A DNA stretch of 64,000 bases, from assembly GCA_029781975.1 (NCBI GenBank), contig JAKOVQ010000053.1:124001-188000 (forward strand), read 5' to 3'. A program made the position numbers and the translations under genes. The number at the start of each line of letters is the position of its first letter. Positions within the stretch are counted from its first letter, which is position 1. The DNA comes from Acidobacteriota bacterium. GTDB taxonomy: Bacteria > Acidobacteriota > Thermoanaerobaculia > UBA5066. Under the pieces are notes generated by a model, which saw nothing but the letters and a program-made list of their open reading frames with translations, made no database searches and was not told the origin of the DNA. Of the stretch, positions 31,390-40,700 are shown in pieces.

Positions 31390-33087
31390 TCAGTCGGCCA
31401 GGCAGAGACCCGTCCGGTGGCCCAGACCGCGCCCCCTCGCGCGGAAGCCGCCCGGCACCCGCTCGAAGGAGTCGGGGGGAGAGGGGAGCGCGTCCCACCC
31501 GAGCCGGCGGGCGAGGCGGGCGTGGAGCTCGTCGTAGAGGAGCTCGCGGACGGTCCCGCCCGCCTCGACGCGCGTCTTCCGCACGCCGTCCCTGTCGACC
31601 GCGGAGAGGCCCTCCACCCGGGCGCCGAACACCGCGGCGAGGTCGGCGTCCGGCAGGAGCCGCGCCCAGGGGGCCGAGTCGGAGCCGGGGAGGTGGCGCG
31701 GGCAGGGGGTGATCGCGGTGGAGCCCCGCCCCCAGACGGCGTGGGGCGAGAGAGGCTCGCCGCCGCAGTGCCCGGTGAAGGTCTCCGGCCCCTCCTCGCG
31801 CGAGGCCTCCCCGGCCCGCTGCCACGCGGCGTCGGTGAGGCGGGGCCGCGGGAGGGTCCCGCCGGCAGCGACCGGGACGAGGGGCTGGCTCCACGAAACG
31901 GCGGGACCGCGGCCGACGAACCAGGCGCAGTGCGTGGTGTCGCAGACGTCCGCCCCCCGGTGGCGGGGCCCGCGGCGGAGGAAGCGGAGGAGGACCGCCG
32001 CCAGCTCCTCGCTCCGCTCGGGCGAGCCGCCGGGGAGCTCGCCGAGGAGCACCCCCTCGACCCACTCGCGCGGCGTCGTCTCGAGGACGACGGCGAGCGG
32101 CGAGCCGGCGGCGCCTTCGACCTCGAGCTTCCCTGCGACGCGGCGGACGAGCCCCGAGGGCGAGAGGTGCAGCTCCCACGTTCCCTCCCCCAGGTGGTCC
32201 CCGGGCCTCAGCTCGAGCCGGGCACCCGGGCCGAGGTGCCTGGTCGAGGATCTCCCGCGGACGCGCGCCGGTCCCGGGCCCACGTTGATCGCGACGACGC
32301 CGGCCGGGGCGAGCGCGGAGAAGAGCCGGACCCGAACCTCCCGTCGCGGGGCGGGCGTCGCGCGCCGCGAGGGAGCCAGCGGACGCTCGGGGGCGAGACG
32401 GCCGGCGAGGCGGCGGACCGTCTCCGAGCCGGTCCCCCGGGACGCGAGGGCGAGGTGGAGCGAGCTGCCGTCGGGATCGGCCACGAGGGCCCAGCCGCTC
32501 GTCGCGTCGGCGGTCCCGTCGAGGGCCGGGACGGTCCCCGTCTTGACCAGGAGACCGCGGAGCGAGAGCGGCGTCCCCGTCCCCTCGCGGGCGGCGTCGG
32601 CCATCCCGTCGAGGACCGCACGCCGGACGTCGTCGCGCGAGGGCCACGGCTCGCGGATCAGCGTCCGGTAGGCCTCGAGGAGACGGCGCGGGGTGATCCG
32701 CGGCCCGCCGGGCGAGAGGCCGACCGCCGCCTCGGGCGTCGGCGGAGCCGGGAGGAGGAAGCCGGCGTCGCGGAAGGCGTCCGAGAGGGCCTCCGGCGTC
32801 GTCGCGCGCGCCAGCTCGCGGAAGTAGGCGTTGCACGAGACGGCCACCGCGCGGGAGAGGCCGACGCGGCCGTGTCCCGCCGGCCGCCAGCAGCGCGACT
32901 CGGGCGTGCAGCGGAAGCGGGCGGGGGGCTCTCCGTCCGGGTGGGTCGCGGCCCAGGCGGCGGCGATCCACGGCTTCTGGAGGGAGCCGACCGGGAGCGG
33001 CCGGTCGGCTCCCTCCGCCGGGACGACGCCGGCCGCCGTGAGCCTCCAGACGAGGAGAGCCTGCGCGAGCAGGGGCGCGGGGCTCAC
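31390..33087 (-). CDS. Penicillin-binding transpeptidase fused to SpoIID-like domain
   Basis: 565 residues from GTG 33087. The N-terminal half has the three active-site motifs of serine D,D-transpeptidases or endopeptidases: S35-L-Q-K38, S84-C-N86 and K182-T-G-T185. The C-terminal half resembles SpoIID/LytB: EWVEGVLLGELPGGSPERSE with a glutamate at the catalytic position (E350), a CDTTHC metal-type cluster at 382-387, GSTAITPCPRH, and GRGLGHRTGLC at the end. SpoIID proteins cleave glycan strands lacking stem peptides. No clear signal peptide is seen, so the start may be misjudged or the N-terminal hydrophobic stretch may serve. The start overlaps the next gene's stop (GTGA). Confidence 0.82.
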   Translation of the reverse strand: MSPAPLLAQALLVWRLTAAGVVPAEGADRPLPVGSLQKPWIAAAWAATHPDGEPPARFRCTPESRCWRPAGHGRVGLSRAVAVSCNAYFRELARATTPEALSDAFRDAGFLLPAPPTPEAAVGLSPGGPRITPRRLLEAYRTLIREPWPSRDDVRRAVLDGMADAAREGTGTPLSLRGLLVKTGTVPALDGTADATSGWALVADPDGSSLHLALASRGTGSETVRRLAGRLAPERPLAPSRRATPAPRREVRVRLFSALAPAGVVAINVGPGPARVRGRSSTRHLGPGARLELRPGDHLGEGTWELHLSPSGLVRRVAGKLEVEGAAGSPLAVVLETTPREWVEGVLLGELPGGSPERSEELAAVLLRFLRRGPRHRGADVCDTTHCAWFVGRGPAVSWSQPLVPVAAGGTLPRPRLTDAAWQRAGEASREEGPETFTGHCGGEPLSPHAVWGRGSTAITPCPRHLPGSDSAPWARLLPDADLAAVFGARVEGLSAVDRDGVRKTRVEAGGTVRELLYDELHARLARRLGWDALPSPPDSFERVPGGFRARGRGLGHRTGLCLAD

Positions 33088-34775
33088 CCCGGTCCCTTCG
33101 AAGCTCCCCCTTCGAAGACGATCCTCTCCGTGAAGCCCGTGCCGGCGCGGCGCCGCTCGACCGAGATCGCCCGCGTCGACGGGACCCACCCGAGGAGGCC
33201 GAGGATCCGGTCCGAGAAGGGGCGCGTCCGGTCGAGCGCGGCGGCCCCCTCGGCCCTCTCCCAGGCGGCCCCCTCGCGGCGCGCGGCGTCGAGGTCGAGG
33301 CGGCCCCAGCGGGAGACCCCGTCGTCGAGCCGCGGCTCGGGGACGTCGGCGAGGTCGGCGGGGCGCGCGGCGAGCCAGAGCCACTCGCCCCGCCGCCTCA
33401 GGGCGAGGGCGGGGAGCTCGGGGCCGACCGTGAACGAGTCGCCGCGGCCGGCCGCGACGGCACCGACGGCGCCGGCGCGCCTCGTGAAGGTCTCGCGCGC
33501 GAGGGCGAGGAGCTCGGCGTCGCCCGCGGCGGCGCGCCGGACGACGATCCGCACGGCGCCGTCCTTCGCCACCTCCCACCCCCACCCGGCGAGGGGAGGC
33601 TCGGCCAGCTGCTTCGCCCACCGGTCGAGCTCCGCGACGCCGCCGGCGGCGTCCTGGGGGACCGCCTGCCGCATGTCGACGAGATAGCGCTCGCCGGCGG
33701 CCGTCCCGGTGTCGGGGAGCGGCTGGAGCGGCGTCTCGGGGCGGGACGGGGGAGAGGGGATCGGCTCGAGGAGCCCGCGGCGGAGCGCGGCGAAGAGGCG
33801 AGCGGAGTCGGTCTCCCACCCGGCGGCGGCGACGTCGCGACCCGTCACGGGCCAGACGCCGGCGGCGGGCATCGGGGCGCTCTCCCCCTCGCGGACCTCG
33901 ACGAGGCTCCCTCCCTCGAGGCGGAGGGCCGCGCGGACGAAGCCGCTCTCCGGCCCGGAGACCCCCTCGGCGAAGAGGAACTCGCGGCGGAAGTAGAGGT
34001 CCTTGCGGAGGGCCGCGAGGTCGAGCCGCGCGGAGACGAGGCCGGGGAGGAACGGGCCGAACCCGTCGCCCGCGGCGAGCCTCTCGAGCGCGAGCTTCAG
34101 GGCCCGCTCGCTCGTGGCGACGAGGAGCATCCCGGACGGCCGCGCCCAGGCGATCCCCATCCTGCGGGTCGCCGTCTCCTCGTCCCCGGCGCCGCGGGAG
34201 GCGACGGTGTACGAGACCCCGGCGTGGCTCCTGAGGTCGCCCTTCGGGAGAGCGACCGGCAGGTCGGCGAGCGGGGTCCTCACGGCCAGGACGGCCTCGA
34301 GGTTCCCGGCCGAGAGGAGCGCGACCCCCAGGGCGTTCGGCCGGAGCGCGGCGATCTGGGTCCAGGTGAGGGGGAGGTCGCCCGCGAACGCCGCCCACTG
34401 CTCCTCCAGCTTGCCGCCGACGCGCGTCTTCCGGAACGCGGAGCCGACGGGGTCGCTCTCCGCGAGGGTCCCGGAGAGGGCCTCGCGGAACCGCCCCGTC
34501 AGGGCGCGGTCGAGGGCCCCGGGGTCGGGGACGACGACGACGACCGGCGCCTCGGGCAGGGGAAGGAGGGGTCCTTCCCCGGCCGCGGCCGCCGGGCGTC
34601 CGCAGAGGGCGAGAGCGGCCGCGACGGCCGCCGCGACGGCCGCGAGCGCGATCGGCGCCCGGGCCGGGCGCGCCGCGAACGGTCCGTGGCCCGTGAGCGG
34701 CGAGCGTGGCGGGCGAAGGGAGCGTCGTGAGCGACACGAGCGTGGTGAAACCGGAGCGTTCAGGGCTTGCCTCAC
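33084..34775 (-). CDS. Secreted or anchored protein of unknown function
   Basis: I do not recognise this protein with confidence; its layout is reminiscent of DUF3352-type proteins. 563 residues from GTG 34775 (overlapping the giant gene's stop as GTGA): a long basic N-terminus, a hydrophobic Ala/Leu-rich stretch (ALAAVAAAVAAALALCG), then mixed alpha/beta sequence with no Cys pairs and no catalytic motif that I can name. It would be periplasmic or tethered to the inner membrane. Position between the giant repeat protein and the PBP/SpoIID fusion suggests a shared envelope role. Confidence 0.7.
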   Translation of the reverse strand: MRQALNAPVSPRSCRSRRSLRPPRSPLTGHGPFAARPARAPIALAAVAAAVAAALALCGRPAAAAGEGPLLPLPEAPVVVVVPDPGALDRALTGRFREALSGTLAESDPVGSAFRKTRVGGKLEEQWAAFAGDLPLTWTQIAALRPNALGVALLSAGNLEAVLAVRTPLADLPVALPKGDLRSHAGVSYTVASRGAGDEETATRRMGIAWARPSGMLLVATSERALKLALERLAAGDGFGPFLPGLVSARLDLAALRKDLYFRREFLFAEGVSGPESGFVRAALRLEGGSLVEVREGESAPMPAAGVWPVTGRDVAAAGWETDSARLFAALRRGLLEPIPSPPSRPETPLQPLPDTGTAAGERYLVDMRQAVPQDAAGGVAELDRWAKQLAEPPLAGWGWEVAKDGAVRIVVRRAAAGDAELLALARETFTRRAGAVGAVAAGRGDSFTVGPELPALALRRRGEWLWLAARPADLADVPEPRLDDGVSRWGRLDLDAARREGAAWERAEGAAALDRTRPFSDRILGLLGWVPSTRAISVERRRAGTGFTERIVFEGGASKGPG

Positions 34776-37700
34776 GGCACGTCCTCCCCGTTCAGGACGC
34801 GGGCGTAGAGGTCCCACGTCAGGTCGCGCGGCAGGACCCGGGTCACCGACGTCCCGCGCCCCTTGTAGAGGTCGGGGCGCGGCGCGGCCCGGGCGGTGAG
34901 CTGGGCGAGCTCCTTGCGGAGCGCGGCGATCGAGGCCGCCCTCCGGTCCTCGAGCGCCGAGAGGGCGCGGTCGGCCATGGCGGCGTCGCGGGTCGCGGCG
35001 CCGATCCGGGCGACGTCGGCGAGGGTGCCGTCGACCTCGGCGGCGGGGAAGCGGCGCGCGGTCAGCTGCGCGGCGCTGATCCACGAGGAGCGGAGGGCGA
35101 AGCGCGCCGCCTCGGGCGAGCGGGGGAGGACGGAGCGCGCGATCCGGAGGCCCGGGACGTCGTCCGACCCGCCGATCGCCAGGTCCGCCGGGGCGACCAC
35201 CTCCTCGCGCGCCGGCGCGAGGCTCCGGAGGACGACGCGCGCCGCGAGCCTGTCGTACGGATGCTTCGCCAGGTGGGCGGCGAGCTCCGCCCCCCACGAC
35301 TCGAGGTCGCTTCCCTTCCTCTGCCAGAAGGAGCGGGCCGTCACCCAGGCCGCGGGGGTCCCGGGCGCAGCCCCCTTCCCGGGGGGCTCGGGACCGAGCT
35401 GCCGCCACGCGTCGAACGCGCGCGTCTCCTCGGCCCGCGTCAGGGGGAGCCGCGCCCGGGCGGCGACCCACTCGGCCCGCGCCCCCTCGACGTCCCGGAG
35501 GGCGACCAGCGCGGCGGCCCGCTCGCGGGCGAGCGTGAAGGAGGAGGCGGGAGCGGCGCGCGAAAGGAAGCGGCGCGCCGTGTCGCGGTCGTGGCGGGCG
35601 AGCGTCCGGGCGAGCGCGACGAGGGTCTCGTCGTCCGACCACTCTCCCTGCACCCAGCTCCGCTCGAGGGCCGAGAGGAGCCGCGCCTTCTCCTCGGGGC
35701 TCGGCGCGAGGGCGAGCGCCAGGTCCCACGCGGCGATGCCGGCGTTGCCGGCGTCGAGCCGCGCCGTCACCCTGGCGCGGAGGAGCTCCTCGGCGCGGGC
35801 GAGAGCCGCGGGGCGCTTCGCCTCGCGGAAGGCGCGGTACGACGCGCGCAGGAGCGAGACCGAGACCTCCTCGGCGGCGGGAGGGGCCTGGCCGCCTCCC
35901 GTCTCGGTCTCTCCCTCGCCCTCCCCTTCGGTCGCGGGCTGCGGGGCCGAGAGGACGGTCTGGAAGGTGTCGCCCCTCTCGAGGAGGCGCGTCAGGCGGG
36001 CCACGGCGGCGTCGTCGGATCCCGAGGCGAGCTCGCCGCGCAGGAGGAGGACCTGCGCGGCGTCGCGCCTGTCCGCGGTCGCGTCGACGAGCGCCGAGAG
36101 CCTCGAGACGTCGGGGAGGGCCTTCACGGCCTCGTAGGCGTCGGCGCGGACCTGGGGCCTCACGCCGGAGAGCCAGGTGGTGGCGTTCGGGAAGAACCCG
36201 CCCAGCTTCCGCGCGGCGACGACGGGGAGCGGCCCGCCGTCGGCGGTCCAGACGTCGCGGACGAAGACCTCGGCGCGGTCGGGAGAGAGTCGCTCCTGCG
36301 CCTCCCACCACCGCTCGCGCAGGGCGCTGAGGAAGCTGGCGGGATCGGCCGGGGTGAAGCGCTTCCCCGCCTCGGGGCCGAGCCGGTCGTAGAGGAACGC
36401 GAGGAGGCCGGGAGCGACCGGCGAGGCCGGGTCGAGGACGTCGGCCGGGCCCGGGAGCGACAGCTCCTCGGCCGTCCGCTCCCAGGCGCGCCAGAGCGCC
36501 TCGGAGGCCTTCCCCTGCCGCTTCCTCACCTCGTCGGCGAGGAGGGCGGCCGCCTTCTGGCGACCGCCTTCGCCCTGCGCCACGAGGAGCCTCAGGCGCC
36601 GCTCGAGCCGCTCCTGGCGGGAGAGGTCGGCGAAGCCGCGCTCGTCGAGCGCGAGGGCGAGCGGGAGGTTGCCGAGCCCCTCGGCGGTCCGGACCGAGAG
36701 GAGGGTCCGGGTCGCCTCGTCGCCGCGCGGGCCCTCCTCGAGGGGGACCTCGGGCGCGTCGGCGCCTTTCTCGCGGAAGGAGGCGAGCGCCTCCAGGACG
36801 TACCAGGCCTCGCCGGGGCGCGCGCCCCAGAGGCGTCCGGGGAGGCGGCCGCGGTCGATCCCGGTTCCCGAGACGGCGTCGTCCCCCCCGTCGGTCGGGC
36901 GCGGCGCGAGCTCGGGCCACGTCCAGCGGGCGTCCGTCCCGAGGGCGTCGCCGACGGTGCGCGGCCCGCGGAGCCGGACGACGTCCGTGGACGAGAGGGC
37001 GTCGGGGCGGCCGGCGATCAGGCCGGCGAGGTTGCGCCCGACCCGTTCCACCGCCGTCAGGCGCGCGGCGAGGACCGGGTCCTCCGCGTGGGTCGCCGGG
37101 GGCGGGGGCGCGCTCCGGACGAGCCAGACGTTTCGCGTCTCCTCGTCCAGGAGGGGAAGGAGGGGCGCGAGGTTCCAGCGGCTCCCGGTCGCGGCGAGGA
37201 AACGCTGCCACGCGCCGTTCGTCCGGAACCAGCCCGAGACGCTCTGCCGGAGCGCGGCCCGCTCCGGCAGAGCGGCGACGCGCGCGAAGGCCTCGACGGG
37301 GAACCAGGTCGAGAAGGGCGCCTCCTTCGTCACCGGCTTCGGCCCGGCGCAGAGGGCGTCGAGCTCGGAGACGAGCGGCTGGAGCGCGGCGGCGAGGCGC
37401 TCGTCGTCGCGCCGCGCGTCGAGGTAGGCGACCCACTCGCGGCGGAAGTCGCCGGTCAAAAGGCCGAGCTTCTGGCTCCCGTCGTTGCGGGTCGTGACCA
37501 CGACGACGGGGTGGATCGAGCGGACGAAGGCCACCGGCGGCTCCGGGCCCCAGAGGGCCCTCTCCCGGGGCACCGCGGCGAGGAGCCGCGCGGCGAGCGC
37601 CTCGTCGAAGCGGTCGAGGCCGGCGTCGCCCGCGAACGGGGCGAGGCGGGAGAGGGCGCCGAGGTCGCGCGTCCCGTCGGCCCGGAAGACGCGGCTCACG

Positions 37701-40700
37701 ATGCCGGCCTGGAGCGCCTCCCTCTGCTCGGGGAGGGCGAGGCGCGCGATCACCGGCGCGGCCTCGGAGAGGAAGTCGTGGTCGTTCTGGAAGGCCGCGA
37801 AGAGCGCGTCGAGCCGGCCGGCCCTCAGGGCGATCTCGGTCCGCTCGGCGAACGAGAGCGGGACCTCGCGCGCGCGGGCCACCCTCCCGCCGGGGAAGGC
37901 GAGGTCGAAGGCGGCGCGGGCCTCGCCGAGGCGGAGGAAGCGCGACGCCGCCCGGCCCGTCCGGGCCGCGGGCTCCGGGACTCCGTCGTCCCCGGCGTCG
38001 GCGGACGGCGGGGGGAGCGCCTTGATCGCCTCGCGCTCCACCTCGACGGCGCGGGCGACGTCGCCCGCGCGGACGTAGAGGCCCGCGCGCCAGGCGGCGA
38101 CACCCTCGTCGGCGCGGCGGGAGCGCGCCCACGTCTCGAGGAAGTCGCCCGCCTCGTGGAATCGGCCCGCCCGGGAGAGGAGCGTCACCGCCTCCTGCGT
38201 CAGGTCCTCCCGCTCGGGGGCGACCAGCGTCGCCTCCTTCGCGGCCTCGATCGCCCCCGGGAGGTCGCCTGCGAAGGTCTTGATCTCGCGGACCGCCACG
38301 GCCCACCGGACGTCGCGCGGGCTCCGCTGCCGCTGGGTCTCGAAGAAGCGGAGGAGGTGGTCCGAGCGCCCCGCGCGGACCGCGAGGCGGCAGGCGTCGG
38401 CCAGCCAGCCCCGGTCGGTCCGCCGGTTCAGGGCCTCGACGTAGAGGTCGACGCCGGCGGCGAGCTTCCCCTCGTCGCGCGCGGCGGCGCCGATCGCGGC
38501 CCAGAGGTCCGGCCTCAGGTCGTCCGGGAGCTTCGCGCTCTCGGCCTTCGCGAAGGCGTTCGGGTCGAACGCCGGGTCCTCGCGGAAGGCGAGCCGCGCC
38601 TTGAGCCCGGCGGCCGCGACGCGCGAGGCGGGGACGAGGTCGTAGCCGAGGAGGCGGTCGAGGGCGCGGCGGGCGCGCGGCGTGTCGCGCCGCGTCAGCG
38701 ACTCGCGGACGAGCCGCTCCGTCAGCGGCTCGCGGTGCCCCGCCGCGGCGGCGGAGGAGGCGGCCTCGAGGGCGTCGAGCCCCTCGGCGTCGCGGCCGGT
38801 CCGGAAGAGGAACTCCAGGCGGTCCTCGAGGACGCCGAGCGACCACGCGTAGCGCGTCCCGAGGTCGCGCCACGCCCCGGCGGCGTCGCCGCCGGCCGCC
38901 TCGAGGAAGCGGGCGTGGGCCACGAGGTCCTTGATCTTCGTCGCCCCCTCGGGGAGCTTGTCGACGCGCGGGAGGAGGGCGGACCAGACGCCTCGCGCCT
39001 CCTCGACGCGGCCGCGCCTGAGGAGGAAGTCGGCGCGCGCCATCTCCTTCTGGACGCGCGCGTCCTCGGTCGGCGCAAGCTCCGCCTCGCGCGCGAGGAG
39101 GAGGCTCTCGAGCCTCACGTCGGCCCCCGGCGTGGCGCCGGCCGGGGCCAGCGACGACTGGTAGCGGCGGAGCTGGCCGAGGAAGGCCGGCGAGGTCGCC
39201 TTCGGGATCATCGCGAGGGCCTTCTCGCGGAGGGCCGTGGTGACGCGCCCGAGCCCGGCCGACTGCGCCGGCCGCTGCGCCTCGTTCCGCTCCGCGCGCT
39301 GCTGGCGCCTCACCGGGTCGCTCGGGACGTCCATCCAGTCGTCCCAGTCGACCGCGTCCTCGGGGGTGATCGAGAGGAGCGGCAGGTAGGCGAGGAGCGT
39401 CTCCTCGTCCCGGGCCGTCCCGGGGGAGAGAGGGGAGACCCGCGCGAGGACGAGGTCCTGGATCGCCGGGCGGCCCAGGAGCTGGGCGAGGCGCCGCTGC
39501 GCGCGGAAGTCGCTGCCGCCCGGCTCGCCTCCCTCGCCGTTCGCCTCGCCGTCCGCCTCGCCGTGGAGCGCGGCGACGTACTCGTCGATCGCGCCGTCCC
39601 GGTCCTTCAGGTCCTCGTGGAGGACTCCCGCCTCGAACGCGTCGAGCCGGGGCCTGCCGAGCCGCGCCCGGCCGTCGGTGAGGACCTCGAGCGCCTCCTT
39701 CGGCCGGCCGTAATCCCAGAACGCCGAGGCGACGTCGAGGATCCGCTGCGGGTCGCGGGGCGCCTCGGCGAGGACCGCGCGGAACGCGTCGCCCGCGGGG
39801 AGGGGGCGGTCGAGGTCCTGCCACATCTCGCCGAGCGACGTCCAGAGCGCGCTGGCGTCGCTCGTCCCCGCGGCCGCGCGGCGGACGACCTTCTCGGCCG
39901 CCGCCGTCTCGGCGAGGGAGAAGGCCGAGAGCGACCTGTGGAGGGTCAGGGCGGTCGCGGCGGCGGAGACGTCGCCCGGGTATGCCTCGGAGAGCGCGTC
40001 GGCGAAGGGAGCGGCCTTCTCGAACCGCGAGAGGCGGCTCCAGCCGTCAAGGAGGAGCTGGTCCTCGACCGGCGTCCGCGGCGTCACCTGCTCGAGCCTG
40101 AGGAGGAAGGCCTCGAGCGTCCCGTCGCGCACGAGGCCGTCGACGAAGCGGCCCCGCCGGGCGGCGTCGGCGAAGAGGACGGCGTTGCGCCGCGTGGCCA
40201 GGAGGGCGTCGTCGACGACCCCCTTGTCCTTGACCTCCTTCAGCCTCTTCCTGGCGACCTTGGCGTCGTACTGCGACCGCGAGAGGAGCCGCTCCTCGGC
40301 CCGTGCGAGGACCTCGGGGCTCGCCGGGAAGCGCTGGAGCGCCCGGAGGGCGAGGAAGTCCGAGAAGAAGACGTACGGGTTCGGCTGCCCGTCGACCGGG
40401 ACGGTCGCGTCGAGCCCCGGGTCGCGGCTGAAGATCTGGGAGCCGCGGAACGTGTCGACGATCTCGTCGCCCAGCGCCTTCAGCTCGGCCGACCGGCGGT
40501 GGCGGACGTACCAGCGCGCCAGCTTCCGCCACCACTCGGGCCCCTCGAACGTCGCGAGGGCGTGCTTGTAGCGGGCCTCGAGGGAGTCGTCGAGGTCCCA
40601 CGCCCCGATCCTGTCGACGGCCATCACCCAGAGCCACTCCGCGCGCGGGAGGCGGTCGAGCTCGCCGAGGAGGAGCGTGAGCGACGTCCTGTGGGAGCGG

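Noticed and set aside
33084-39824. A continuous minus-strand open frame joining the unknown secreted protein to 5 kb upstream
   Set aside because: The upstream part is a shadow of the giant TPR gene in another frame. The GTG at 34775 with a GTGA overlap and a following signal-like segment marks the true start.
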